From NCBI RefSeq assembly GCF_014190775.1, contig NZ_JACHVP010000004.1:62001-126000 (forward strand): a stretch of 64,000 nt of DNA, read 5' to 3'. A model generated the notes under the pieces. It was not told where the DNA came from, made no database searches, and was given only the letters and a program-made list of their open reading frames with translations. Source of the DNA: Leifsonia aquatica. GTDB lineage: Bacteria; Actinomycetota; Actinomycetes; Actinomycetales; Microbacteriaceae. Both the position numbers and the translations under genes were made by a program. Positions 25,324 to 34,495 of this stretch are shown in pieces (position 1 is the stretch's first letter; the number at the start of each line of letters is the position of its first letter).

Positions 25324-26442
25324 ATGTCTCAGGGTCGCAACGAACGGTCGTTCACGCGCCGAGCGGATTTCCTGCGCCGGAGGTCCGCGACCGTGACCGT
25401 GCCCGTTGCGGATGAGGCGCAGCGCCTGACCCGGTACGTGACCGATGGCGATCCCGTCGCGGCGCCGGCCGATGCCTCGGTGGCCGACGGCCTCCGATTC
25501 GCCGAGGACGGCCCCGGCCGGATGGCGATGTTCCTCTACCCCGCGCCGACCGCCAACCAGATCGACGAACTCGCGGACGCGTGGGACCTGCATCCCCTGC
25601 TGGTCGAGGATCTGCTCCACGCGCACCAGCGTCCCAAGCTGGACCGCTACGGGGACGTCCTCTTCCTGGTCGTGCGGTCCGCGCGCTACATCGACGAGAG
25701 CGAAGAGGTCGACTTCTCAGAGTTCCACATGCTGGTGCGCCCCGGCGCAGTCGCGGTGCTGTGCCAGGACAAGCGATGGATCGACGGGACGGACGGCACG
25801 GAGTTCGACGAGGAGGAGCTCCTGCGGTCCGACCGCCGCGAGCGCACCCTCCTCGCCGACGAGCACCTCCTGGCCCTCGGCCCGGAGGCCGTCGTCTACC
25901 GGCTGCTGGACGCGATCGTCGACGGGTACACCCCGGTGCTGCAGGGGGTGGCGATCGACAAGGAGCAGATCGAGCGCCAGGTCTTCAGCGGCGACGCCGC
26001 GGCGGCGGAACGGATCTACCGCTTGAGCCAGGAGATCATCGACCTGCAGCACGCGACCGCCCCGCTGGGCGAGGTGCTCGGCGCGTTGATCGCCGGCTTC
26101 GGCAAGTACGACATCCCGGACGAGCTCCAGGCGTACCTCAACGACGTCTCGGACCACCTCACCCGGGTGAACACCCGCGTGACCGAGTATCGGGACGCGC
26201 TCTCGCAGATCCTCGAGGTCAACTCGACCCTCGTCGGCCAGCGGCAGAACGAGCAGATGAAGAAGATCTCGGGCTGGGCGGCCATCCTCTTCGCCCCGAC
26301 CCTGATCGCCGCCGTCTATGGCATGAACTTCGACCACATGCCGGAACTGCACTGGGCGCTCGGCTACCCCATGTCCATCCTGCTGATGGTCGCGTTCGCG
26401 GCGATCCTCTACTGGATCTTTAAGCGCAGCAAGTGGATGTAG
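25324..26442 (+). CDS. CorA-family divalent metal transporter
   Basis: A 372-residue protein from the ATG at 25324, which has AAGGAGG upstream; the longer frame overlaps the VOC gene and is discarded. A large cytoplasmic alpha/beta domain leads to a long helix and two C-terminal membrane segments, with the pore signature YGMNF between them. The HMPELHW loop takes the place of the usual MPE(L/F) sequence. It probably carries magnesium or cobalt/nickel. Confidence 0.92.
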   Translation: MSQGRNERSFTRRADFLRRRSATVTVPVADEAQRLTRYVTDGDPVAAPADASVADGLRFAEDGPGRMAMFLYPAPTANQIDELADAWDLHPLLVEDLLHAHQRPKLDRYGDVLFLVVRSARYIDESEEVDFSEFHMLVRPGAVAVLCQDKRWIDGTDGTEFDEEELLRSDRRERTLLADEHLLALGPEAVVYRLLDAIVDGYTPVLQGVAIDKEQIERQVFSGDAAAAERIYRLSQEIIDLQHATAPLGEVLGALIAGFGKYDIPDELQAYLNDVSDHLTRVNTRVTEYRDALSQILEVNSTLVGQRQNEQMKKISGWAAILFAPTLIAAVYGMNFDHMPELHWALGYPMSILLMVAFAAILYWIFKRSKWM

Positions 26443-26469
26443 TCCGAGCTCGGTAGTCCGGGCTCGCGG

Positions 26470-27144
26470 CTAGCGCTCGGCCGCTGCTCGGCGGATCCAG
26501 GTGCGGAACTCGACGGCGAAGTGCTCGAGGTGCTGGTCGACGACCTCGGGTGCGCACGTGGCCGGCAACGTGACGGAGAGCCGCGCGGTGAAGCCGTCCG
26601 GCTCCTCGTCGAACGCGTTGGCGATCGAGCCGACCACCGTCCCGTCGGCGAGCAGCATGTGCGACCGGCGGACGGCCGTACCCCGCGATGCGACCGGGAG
26701 CTCCTGGGCGACGATGACACTGTCGTCCCACGGGCGCATGAAGAAGGAGCAGACGTACTCGTCCAGGGTCTCGACGATGTTGACGTTCTGCCCCGGCTCG
26801 GCGTGGATCGAGTAGTGCTCCGGGTGCCCGGCGAGCATCACGTCGTCGCGGGCGAACGCCGCGCCGAGCCACGCCCCGAACTCGGCGGCGGGGATGCCAC
26901 GCGCGCGCAGCCTCGTCGTCCCGGTCGCCTCCTCACCGTCCGAGCGGTCCAGGTGGTCGCGGAGGAACGCATCGCCGGCGGCGATCTCCTCCTCGAGCAG
27001 CTCCAGGAGCCGCTCACGGCCGAGCTTTCGCTTCAGCAGTTCGAGGGCCCGGCGTGCGGAGAACAGTTCGAAGCCGTCGATCGTCGAGTCGCTGTCGTCA
27101 CCGCTCAGCCGCACGGTGGCGGTGGTCTCGGGTGTCGTCGTCAT
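26470..27144 (-). CDS. Conserved-looking hypothetical protein
   Basis: 224 residues from the ATG at 27144, which has GAGG upstream inside the end of the CocE gene. Its N-terminal half is charged and helical (RRALELLKRKLGRERLLELL). The C-terminal half is beta-rich (EHYSIHAEPGQNVNIVETL, EYVCSFFMRPWDDSVI). No signal peptide or membrane segment is seen. I do not recognise a family. It directly follows, and is probably co-transcribed with, the CocE-type hydrolase gene. Confidence 0.7.
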   Translation of the reverse strand: MTTTPETTATVRLSGDDSDSTIDGFELFSARRALELLKRKLGRERLLELLEEEIAAGDAFLRDHLDRSDGEEATGTTRLRARGIPAAEFGAWLGAAFARDDVMLAGHPEHYSIHAEPGQNVNIVETLDEYVCSFFMRPWDDSVIVAQELPVASRGTAVRRSHMLLADGTVVGSIANAFDEEPDGFTARLSVTLPATCAPEVVDQHLEHFAVEFRTWIRRAAAER

Positions 27145-27152
27145 GTCACGCC

Positions 27153-28892
27153 TCACTTCGCCTGGACGGGGAGCTGCAGGTAGGAGGCGTGCTCGCCTCC
27201 CGTGTGGACGACGTGGGTTCCGCTGTTCGCGCCGATGTACTCGCGGATGCCCGGCATCAGGGTCCCGAGCAGGTTGCGGGAGCTCACGATGAACCGCAGC
27301 TGCTCGCCGGGGTGGAACGCGAGACCGATCGGGAACAGGTCGATCTCGATCTCGGCGACTTGTCCGGGCGAGAGCTTCTCGACGCGATCGAAGCTGTGCG
27401 CCGGGACGTCGTCGGTCGTGAGCGTCTCGTCGAGGTGGCGGAGGGACACCCGAAGACGTCCGTCGGACCCCTTGTAGCGGAGGATCGTCGCTCCGTGATC
27501 GGTGAGGTCGTGCGCCATCGCGGACTGGTTGGGGACCGTGAACGCCTGCAGCGGAGTGCCGAAGCGGTCGAGCTTCTGCACGAGGACGAACAGGTCGAGG
27601 TCGTCGGCATCCCGGGCCTCGACGAACAGGTGCGCCTTCGGGTAGCCGACGAGGACCGTCTCCTCCTCGAACCGGGTGAGGAACGACACGGCGTTCGGAT
27701 TCGCCTCGACCGCGTACGATGCCTCCGCCGCGGCCTCCGGTGCAGCTGCCGAGAGCGTGCGGGTGCGCGCGTCGAGGTAGAACCTCGTCGACGTCACGTC
27801 CTCCGGCGGGAACGACTCCGCCGGGACGTTCACCTCGTCACCGCCCTCGAGATCCAGGATCGAGTAGCGCACCCGCGGGGTGGTCTCCCATCCGTTCTCG
27901 ACGCCGAGCAGGTAGTGGTCGAAGAAGCGGCGCAGGTCCTCGACGTTGGCCGGGTCGTAGTAGTCGGGCCATTCCTGGCCGTTGTGGATGCGCAGCCACT
28001 TATCCTGCGAGGCCATCCGGCGCCAGGCGCGGAACGTGCCCGCCGTGTGCAGGGTGTTCGAGTAGCTGGCGACGACGTAGGCCGGGACCGCGATCTTCTC
28101 GAACGCGGGGATCTTGTTCTCCCAGAGCTCGTTCATCAGCGGGTACCTCTCCACCTCGGAGAGGATGTCCTCCTTGCGGTACCTGCCGAAGAAGCTGCCG
28201 TACTGCAACTGCTGGGCGAACCCGGTGTCGGGCATCCCGCCGCGCATCACGAGGTCGCGGTACACGTCGCTGACGCCCTCCCACGGGTTGATCGCCACCA
28301 GGTGCGGCGGCTGCTCCGCCGCCGTGAACCACTGCGACACGGCCAGGTAGGAGGTGCCGCTCATGCCGACCTTGCCCGAGCACCACTCCTGCTCGGCGAG
28401 CCACTCGATCACGTCGTAGCAGTCCCGGCCCTCCTGCCAGTCCCAGAGCACGCTGTCGCCCTCGGAGTCGACGACGCCACGGATGTCGACGTTGCAGATC
28501 GCGTACCCGTTGGCGCACCAGTAGGCCGGGTCGGGCGCCTCGAACTTCTCGAGGCCCGACACGGTTGCGTTGGACAGGCCGACCAGCCCGAAGACACCCA
28601 TCACACTGAGCGAGGTGCCCTGAGCCTTTCCGTACGGGCTCCAGGCCACGATGACCGGCACCGGCTCCGTGCCGACCGGGCGGAACACATCCACGTGGAT
28701 TGTCGTCCCGTCCCGCAGCTGCACCGCGGTGTCCTTCTCGAACACGATGTCCACCGGCAACGGCGCGAACGGCGGAGCGACCTGGAATCCGGCCTCGAGC
28801 GTGCGGGTACCGGGGTCGAAGGGGGTCAGGATGCCGGTCCGCGCTGCGGGCAGCGGCGTCGACGGGACGTAGATCTTCTGGGCGGTGGCCAT
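27153..28892 (-). CDS. CocE/NonD-family serine hydrolase
   Basis: A 579-residue alpha/beta hydrolase of the X-Pro dipeptidyl-peptidase/cocaine esterase family. The nucleophile lies in GMSGTSYLA (Ser about 180), the catalytic His candidate is in IHNGQEWPDYYDP, and a C-terminal jelly-roll domain ends in HVVHTGGEHASYLQLP. AAGGAG precedes the ATG at 28892. No export signal is seen. It is divergent from a tetR gene over a perfect palindrome and is the likely target of that repressor. It could cleave an ester or amide xenobiotic. Confidence 0.9.
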   Translation of the reverse strand: MATAQKIYVPSTPLPAARTGILTPFDPGTRTLEAGFQVAPPFAPLPVDIVFEKDTAVQLRDGTTIHVDVFRPVGTEPVPVIVAWSPYGKAQGTSLSVMGVFGLVGLSNATVSGLEKFEAPDPAYWCANGYAICNVDIRGVVDSEGDSVLWDWQEGRDCYDVIEWLAEQEWCSGKVGMSGTSYLAVSQWFTAAEQPPHLVAINPWEGVSDVYRDLVMRGGMPDTGFAQQLQYGSFFGRYRKEDILSEVERYPLMNELWENKIPAFEKIAVPAYVVASYSNTLHTAGTFRAWRRMASQDKWLRIHNGQEWPDYYDPANVEDLRRFFDHYLLGVENGWETTPRVRYSILDLEGGDEVNVPAESFPPEDVTSTRFYLDARTRTLSAAAPEAAAEASYAVEANPNAVSFLTRFEEETVLVGYPKAHLFVEARDADDLDLFVLVQKLDRFGTPLQAFTVPNQSAMAHDLTDHGATILRYKGSDGRLRVSLRHLDETLTTDDVPAHSFDRVEKLSPGQVAEIEIDLFPIGLAFHPGEQLRFIVSSRNLLGTLMPGIREYIGANSGTHVVHTGGEHASYLQLPVQAK

Positions 28893-28960
28893 CGTGCTCT
28901 CCTTCGGATCGGAGTCCTTCCGGGCTCGTCCCGAGGAGCATACGTTCATCGTCGAATTAA

Positions 28961-28976
28961 CTCAACACTTGTTGAG
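28961..28976. promoter_or_regulatory. TetR operator
   Basis: CTCAACA-CT-TGTTGAG, a perfect 7-bp inverted repeat in the 113-bp divergent region between the CocE and tetR starts. It is the only clear palindrome there. Confidence 0.75.
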
Positions 28977-29005
28977 AAAATGGGGAGACCCGATAGATTG
29001 GGCTC

Positions 29006-29641
29006 ATGACAGCGGACGCCCCGACCGGCCGGACAGCACGCGTCGGCCGCCGGCCGGGCAACGCCAGCACCCGCGCGGCCGTCCTCGCCGCCGCCAGCTC
29101 GCGGTTCGCGAGCGACGGCTTCGCCGCGACGACCATCCGCCGGGTAGCGGCCGACGCCGGAGTGGACCCGTCCCAGGTGATGCAGTTCTTCGGCTCGAAG
29201 GACGACCTCTTCGCGGCGGCGATGTCCGTTCCCTCGTCTGCGCTCCGGCGATTCGACACGGCGTTCGAGGGCCCCGACGAGCACCTCGGGGAACGCGTCG
29301 TGCGCGCGTTCCTCGAAGCGTGGGAAGGACCGGCCGACGAGTCGGAACCGCTGATGGCCATGCTCCGCGGGGCGATCGTCAACGAGCAGGCGAGCACGCA
29401 GCTCCGCGACTTCATCCAGGCCCGACTCGTCCACGGCGCCCGGCACGGTCGCGACGGCGTGGCCCTGCGGGCGGGCCTCGCGGCAGCCATGCTCGTCGGC
29501 ATCATCACCAGCCGGCGCATCATCGGTGTCCCCACGGTGGCCGACGCCGATCACGAGCAGCTGGTCGCGACCGTCGGGCCGGCCATCCAGCTGATCCTCA
29601 TGCCCGGACCGTCGGCGGGCCCGGCTCACCCACCGGCTTAG
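29006..29641 (+). CDS. TetR-family transcriptional regulator
   Basis: A 211-residue protein. The N-terminal helix-turn-helix reads FAATTIRRVAADAGVDPSQV after NASTRAAVLAAASSRFASDG. The C-terminal helical ligand domain is variable, and the Pro-rich tail is unusual. It likely represses the divergent CocE operon and itself. Its stop overlaps the stop of the convergent GH15 gene by 3 bp. Confidence 0.9.
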   Translation: MTADAPTGRTARVGRRPGNASTRAAVLAAASSRFASDGFAATTIRRVAADAGVDPSQVMQFFGSKDDLFAAAMSVPSSALRRFDTAFEGPDEHLGERVVRAFLEAWEGPADESEPLMAMLRGAIVNEQASTQLRDFIQARLVHGARHGRDGVALRAGLAAAMLVGIITSRRIIGVPTVADADHEQLVATVGPAIQLILMPGPSAGPAHPPA

Positions 29642-31479
29642 GCGGATCGCCGACCTTCGTCGAGGCGCTCGTTCAGGATCATCGCGGCGTCGATGAGCGC
29701 CAGGTGGGTGAAGGCCTGCGGGAAGTTGCCGAGCTGTTCGCCGGTGGGGGCGATCTCCTCGGCGAAGAGCCCCAGGTGGTTGGCGTAGGTGAGCATCTGC
29801 TCGAACGTCAGCCGGGCCTCGTCGAGCCGCCCCTCGCGCGCGAGCGCATCCACGTACAAGAAGGTGCAGAGGGAGAAGGTGCCCTCCGAGCCGCGCAGGC
29901 CATCCGGAGAGGCGGCAGGGTCGTAGCGGTAGACGAGGCTGTCGGAGACGAGCTCGGCGCCCATCGCCGCCATGGTGTCGTGCCACATCGGGTCGTGGGC
30001 GGAGATGAATCCCACCTGCACCATCTTGAGCAGGGAGGCGTCGAGGGTCGGCTCTCCGTACTGCTGGACGAACGCCCGCCGCTCGGCGTTCCAGCCGTGC
30101 TCCATGATCTGGTCGTAGATCGCATCCCGCTCGGTGCGCCAGCGGTCGACCGGAGCCGGACGCCCCCAGCGCGCGGCCAGCCGGATCGCCCGGTCGAACG
30201 CGACCCAGCACATCAGACGACCGTAGGTGAACGCCTTGCGGCCGCCCCGGGTCTCCCAGATGCCCTCCTCGGGCTGGTCCCAGTTGTCGACGAGCCAGTC
30301 CAGGATGCGGCAGATCGCGAGCCAGCCCTGCTGACCGACCTCGATTCCCGCGAGATCGGCGTGGTACAGCGCATCCAGGGCCTCGCCGTAGATGTCGAGC
30401 TGCAGCTGGCCGGCCGCACCGTTCCCGATCCGGACGGGATACGAGCCGCGGTACCCCTCCCACCCCTCGACGATCTCTTCCGACAGGTTCGGGTCGCCGT
30501 CGATGCGGTACATGATGTTGAGCGGCCCGGTGGGCCCGCCGTCGGCCTCCATCACCCGGTCGCGAAGCCAGCGGCCGAACGCGACGGCCTCGTCGCGGAA
30601 GCCCAGCTTCACCAGGGTGTTGACGGAGAAGGAGGAATCCCGCACCCAGGTGTAGCGGTAGTCCCAGTTGCGCTCGCCACCGACCTGCTCGGGCAGGCCT
30701 GCGGTCGGCGCCGCGACGAGACCTCCGGTCGGGGCGTAGGTCATCAGCTTCAGGGTGATCGCCGACCGCTCCACCTCTTCGCGCCAGCGGCCGCTGTAGG
30801 CGGACTGCGAGATCCACTCCTGCCAGAATCGCGCGGTGCCGTCGAACAGCGCGCGGGCCTCCGCGACCCCGACCGCGCGCGGCGGCTCGCGCGTGCCCGT
30901 CTCCAGCACGACACCGCGCTCCTGCCCCTGGGTCAGGACGACGGATGCTCTCACGTCGCCGTCCCCCGTCTGCTCGGCGCGTGCCAGACGCTCGTCGCCG
31001 GGGTCGCGGATGAGGCTCATCGTGAGCGTCGTGTCTCCCGCGTCGAACGTCGCGCCGTCGTCCGTCACCGTCAGGATGTGTGGCGTGCGCCCGTAGTCGA
31101 ACCGAGGCGCCACCTCGATGTCGAACTCGATCCGGCCCCGCACGCACCGGATCAGCCGGACCAGGCGGTGCGTCTCGTGGGCTTCGCCGTGGGCCACCGG
31201 CATGAAGTCGACGAGCTCGCCGACGCCCTCCTCCGTCAGGAACCGGGTGACGAGGATCGCCGTGTCGGGGAAGTAGAGCTGCTTCGCGTCGAACGCGTCG
31301 GCTCGGGGCCGCGCGCTGAAATGGCCTCCGCGCTCCTCGTCGAGCAGGGAGCCGAAGATGCTCGGCGAGTCGAACCGCGGGCTGCAGAACCAGTCGATCG
31401 TGCCATCGGTCGAAACCAGGGCCGAGGTCTGCAGATCGCCGATCAGACCGTGATCCGCGATCAACGGGTATTCGCTCAT
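29638..31479 (-). CDS. Glycoside hydrolase family 15 protein (glucoamylase/trehalase type)
   Basis: A 613-residue cytoplasmic enzyme with an N-terminal super-sandwich (PLIADHGLIGDLQTSALVS) and an alpha/alpha-barrel (YRYTWVRDSSFSVNTLVKLG). Two catalytic-acid regions are visible: PEEGIWETRGGRKAFTYG and APTGEQLGNFPQAFTHLALI. Actinobacterial members of this branch include trehalases as well as glucoamylases, so the substrate is left open. Monocistronic. Confidence 0.92.
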   Translation of the reverse strand: MSEYPLIADHGLIGDLQTSALVSTDGTIDWFCSPRFDSPSIFGSLLDEERGGHFSARPRADAFDAKQLYFPDTAILVTRFLTEEGVGELVDFMPVAHGEAHETHRLVRLIRCVRGRIEFDIEVAPRFDYGRTPHILTVTDDGATFDAGDTTLTMSLIRDPGDERLARAEQTGDGDVRASVVLTQGQERGVVLETGTREPPRAVGVAEARALFDGTARFWQEWISQSAYSGRWREEVERSAITLKLMTYAPTGGLVAAPTAGLPEQVGGERNWDYRYTWVRDSSFSVNTLVKLGFRDEAVAFGRWLRDRVMEADGGPTGPLNIMYRIDGDPNLSEEIVEGWEGYRGSYPVRIGNGAAGQLQLDIYGEALDALYHADLAGIEVGQQGWLAICRILDWLVDNWDQPEEGIWETRGGRKAFTYGRLMCWVAFDRAIRLAARWGRPAPVDRWRTERDAIYDQIMEHGWNAERRAFVQQYGEPTLDASLLKMVQVGFISAHDPMWHDTMAAMGAELVSDSLVYRYDPAASPDGLRGSEGTFSLCTFLYVDALAREGRLDEARLTFEQMLTYANHLGLFAEEIAPTGEQLGNFPQAFTHLALIDAAMILNERLDEGRRSA

Positions 31480-31562
31480 GATGACCCCTCACGTCGACGG
31501 CCTCTGCTGAGCGGATCGTAAGCCCCGGGAAGGCGCCGCGGGGAGGGGCGGATACTGGGCGC

Positions 31563-32060
31563 ATGACGTCCATCCGCATCCGGCGCTGGTCCGAGCCCGA
31601 CGCGCCGCTCCTGGTCGCGGCGAACACCCCGAACATGACGGCCCACATCGCAGGACCCGAGACGGACGAGCAGGTCGCCCAGCGGCACCGCAACTACCTG
31701 CGGTTCTGGGAGGAGGATACGGCGCACATGTTCGCCGTGCTCGACGGCGACGAACCGGTCGGCGGCATCGGCTGGTGGCGCATCGACCGGGGCGGCGTCG
31801 CCGCGGCCGAGACGGGATGGTTCGTGCTGCCGCGCGCGCAGGGGCGGGGTGTCGCTCATGCGGCTGTGCTGCTGACGATCGAGGACGCAGCCGCTTCACT
31901 GGCGCGCGGGACCGATCTGTTCGCGTTCCCCTCGGTCAGCAACGGGCCGTCGAACGCGCTGTGCGCGGGAGCCGGATTCGAGCTGCGGGGCGAGGAGGAC
32001 TTCCCGTTCCGCGGGCAGGTGCTCCACGTGAACGTGTGGGCGAGGCCCCTCGGTCGGTGA
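31563..32060 (+). CDS. GNAT-family N-acetyltransferase
   Basis: A 165-residue single GNAT domain with the acetyl-CoA loop RAQGRGVAHAA (about residues 92-102) and a terminal beta-strand region typical of the RimJ/RimL-like group. The substrate is unknown. It diverges from the GH15 gene. Confidence 0.88.
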   Translation: MTSIRIRRWSEPDAPLLVAANTPNMTAHIAGPETDEQVAQRHRNYLRFWEEDTAHMFAVLDGDEPVGGIGWWRIDRGGVAAAETGWFVLPRAQGRGVAHAAVLLTIEDAAASLARGTDLFAFPSVSNGPSNALCAGAGFELRGEEDFPFRGQVLHVNVWARPLGR

Positions 32061-32074
32061 GAGGTGCCGGGCGG

Positions 32075-32407
32075 CTACGAGGTGCCGCGCCCCTCCTCCT
32101 GATCGCCGAAGGTCGGGAGGGCGAAGTCCGGGAGGGCGGTGAGGCCCGCCGTCAGGTCGTCGAGGTGCGCGACCGTCTCGGGGCTGAGGATCTCGGGCCA
32201 CTCGATGTCGACGTCTTCGGAGACCATCTGACTGGCGGGTCCGAGCAGGAGCCTCAGCTCGCGCAGCTCCCCGCTCGCGTCGCGGCCGGGGAAGTCGATG
32301 ACGTCGGCCTGGCTCGCGCCGGCCAATGCGGCGCCGTAGTCGAGGATGGCGTCGGCGATCCGGTCGCCCGTGAAGATCGAGGTCCCGCCGTAGATGATCT
32401 TGCGCAT
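32075..32407 (-). CDS. Small hypothetical protein
   Basis: 110 residues starting MRKIIYGGTSIFTGDRIADA, acidic, without signal peptide or membrane segment. I do not recognise the family. Normal codon use and a clean ATG suggest a real gene. It may be in a unit with the desaturase gene 69 bp upstream. Confidence 0.6.
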   Translation of the reverse strand: MRKIIYGGTSIFTGDRIADAILDYGAALAGASQADVIDFPGRDASGELRELRLLLGPASQMVSEDVDIEWPEILSPETVAHLDDLTAGLTALPDFALPTFGDQEEGRGTS

Positions 32408-32476
32408 GGCACGAATGTCCCCCGGTGCGGCCCCACATTCAAGGGGGTCGCGGGTCTCAGTGCGCGGCCCTGCGGT

Positions 32477-33571
32477 CTAGCGTCGTCGCAGGTCGCCGGC
32501 GGCCGGGCAGTCGAACGGGTCGCGGGCGGCGAGGCCGACCCGGTTCAGGTACTCGATGACGATGGCGTACGAACGCACCAGGCTCGTCTCGGTGTACGGG
32601 ATGCCGTGGGTCGCGCAGTGCACGCGGGTCAGCTCCCGGGCCCGTGCCAGGGACGGGCGCGGCATGGACGGGAACAGGTGGTGCTCGACCTGGTGGTTGA
32701 GGCCGCCCATCAGCGCGTTCATCCACCAGCCGCCCTTGATGTTGCGGGAGGTCAGGACCTGCTTGCTGAGGAAGTCGACGCGGGACCCGGTCGGCAGCAG
32801 CGGCATGCCCTTGTGGTTCGGGGCGAACGACGCACCCATGTAGACGCCGAAGACGGCGAGCTGCACGCCGAGGAAGGCGAACGCCATCCCGAGCGGGAGG
32901 AAGAGGAAGACCAGGCCGAGGTACACGGTGAGGCGGACGGCGATGGCGGTGAGCTCCTGCGAGCGGCCGACGGTGGGCCGGCGCTCCATCAGCGAGCGGA
33001 CCGAGGTGACGTGGAGGTTGACGCCCTCGAGCATCAGCAGCGGGAAGAAGAAGTACCCCTGGCGGCGCGTCATGGCGGCCATCAGGCCCTTCTGCTTGGC
33101 CGCGTCCTCCTCGGTGAAGGAGATCGTGTCGAACTCGATGTCGGGGTCTTTGCCGACGGTGTTCGGGTTGGCATGGTGACGGGTGTGCTTCGTCATCCAC
33201 CATTGGTAGCTCATCCCGACCATCCAGGTGGCGAGGAAGCGGCCCACGCGGTCGTTGACCGGGCCGGACGCGAAGATCTGGCGGTGCGAGGCCTCGTGGG
33301 CGAGGAACGCGAACTGCGTGAAGATGATGCCCAGCGCGCCGGCGATCAGGAGCTGGAACCAGGAGTCGCCCAGCAGGACGAAACCGGCGATCGCTCCGCC
33401 GAGGCCCGCGGTGAGGAGGGCGAAGATCAGAATGTAGAAGCCGCGGCGGCGCTCGAGGAGCCCCTGCGAACGGATCTGCCCGAGCAGTTCGTTGTACGTG
33501 CTCGTGACGGGCTGCCGGCCCTCGGGTCGGACCTTGGTGCGTTGCACCGGTCCGAGAGTGGATACGGTCAT
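32477..33571 (-). CDS. Membrane fatty-acid desaturase
   Basis: A 364-residue integral membrane diiron desaturase of the acyl-lipid type. The three His boxes are HEASH (about 92-96), HTRHH (about 129-133) and HQVEHH (about 299-304). Membrane pairs lie at about 45-90 and 205-245. The gene is the neighbour of the cold-shock gene, in keeping with membrane-fluidity control in the cold. Confidence 0.93.
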   Translation of the reverse strand: MTVSTLGPVQRTKVRPEGRQPVTSTYNELLGQIRSQGLLERRRGFYILIFALLTAGLGGAIAGFVLLGDSWFQLLIAGALGIIFTQFAFLAHEASHRQIFASGPVNDRVGRFLATWMVGMSYQWWMTKHTRHHANPNTVGKDPDIEFDTISFTEEDAAKQKGLMAAMTRRQGYFFFPLLMLEGVNLHVTSVRSLMERRPTVGRSQELTAIAVRLTVYLGLVFLFLPLGMAFAFLGVQLAVFGVYMGASFAPNHKGMPLLPTGSRVDFLSKQVLTSRNIKGGWWMNALMGGLNHQVEHHLFPSMPRPSLARARELTRVHCATHGIPYTETSLVRSYAIVIEYLNRVGLAARDPFDCPAAGDLRRR

Positions 33572-33671
33572 CGTCTGCCTCCGCTGGTGTCGATGCGACT
33601 TCTCAGCCGAGGTATGGACGGAACGCCCTAGATATTCATAACGCTACGCGGCGTAGCTGGAGATTGGCGGC

Positions 33672-33702
33672 GAAGACGCCCCGTGTTCCACGGGGCGTCT
33701 TC
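33672..33702 (-). terminator. Terminator of the cold-shock gene
   Basis: A perfect 14-bp stem (33672-33685 with 33689-33702) and 3-nt loop, 6 bp after the csp stop. No U-run is present, but the stem is very stable. Confidence 0.8.
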
Positions 33703-33708
33703 GACCGA

Positions 33709-33915
33709 TCAAGCGGGTCGGATGTTCGACGCCTGCGGGCCCTTGGCGCCCTGCTCGACGTCGTACTCGACCTTCTGGTTCTCGTCGAGGTTGCGGTATC
33801 CGCCGGTCGCGGCGATCGCGCTGTAGTGGGCGAAGACGTCGGCGCTCCCGTCATCCGGGGCGATGAAGCCGAAGCCCTTTTCCGAGTTGAACCATTTGAC
33901 GGTGCCTGTAGCCAT
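33709..33915 (-). CDS. Cold-shock protein (CspA family)
   Basis: A 68-residue single OB-fold RNA chaperone starting [23 protein letters not shown]1 is KGFGFIAP and RNP2 is [18 protein letters not shown] ahead of the ATG serves as ribosome site. The reading frame stays open upstream for another 180 codons (see the next feature), but the family always starts at this Met. Confidence 0.95.
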   Translation of the reverse strand: MATGTVKWFNSEKGFGFIAPDDGSADVFAHYSAIAATGGYRNLDENQKVEYDVEQGAKGPQASNIRPA

Positions 33916-34242
33916 CGTCTCTCTCTTTCGTGATGGTGAACCGTGTGAACGATTCCGTGCCCCGCGCCGAATGTGGAGCGGGCGAATGTGGGTGCTCGGG
34001 ATCGAGCACGCGTCGGTGGGGATGAAGTGCAATGTGGTGGGGAGGAACAGGAGCTCCTGCGCGGCCTCGACCGTGGCGGCGACGCCGACGGCCCGGGACT
34101 GCTCGTCGAGGACGGCGAACCCGTCGAGGACGCGGTGGGCCATTCCGGCGTATTCGCCGGATCGAGTGGCCACCCAGACGTCGTCGTCGGCTTGTCGCCA
34201 GGAGGTCGCGGCGGGTGCCGCGTGTTCGAGAATGCTTGTGAT
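33916..34242 (-). other. Open reading frame joined in frame to csp, possible upstream domain
   Basis: The csp frame remains open upstream, and residues encoded from 34242 read like a real small domain: [20 protein letters not shown], then [20 protein letters not shown] and [15 protein letters not shown]. An AAGGAAC ribosome-like site lies before codon ATC at 34242-34240, where an ATG would be expected. No stop separates it from csp; the last 50 codons before csp look non-coding. Either this is a decayed gene within the csp leader, or a fused form is made from a non-standard start. Confidence 0.4.
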
Positions 34243-34495
34243 GGTGTTCCTTCGGCGCCTGGTCGGCGCACTGTGTGCGGATGGTGACGGCCGGCTCAGC
34301 AGAGGGGCTGCGTCACGTCGGGGATGAGTAGAGGGGCTGCTTCGGAGAGAGTCAGCGCGAGGAGGGCGGGTTTCGGCGCGATTCGCCGGCACCGCTGGTC
34401 GAGCGGCCGGAATGTCCCGGCTCGAGGTACTACCAGTGGGAGCACATCGCTGTGCGGACATGAGTCAGCATACACGGATGGGCTGGGAGCTCCGC
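34243..34495. other. Intergenic stretch, csp leader and promoter region
   Basis: No credible gene. AGAGGGGCTGC occurs twice, at 34301-34311 and 34330-34340. It presumably carries the csp promoter and part of its long leader. Confidence 0.45.

Noticed and set aside
28946-31693. 915-codon minus-strand frame over tetR and GH15
   Set aside because: It is a shadow of both genes in another frame with no recognisable domain.
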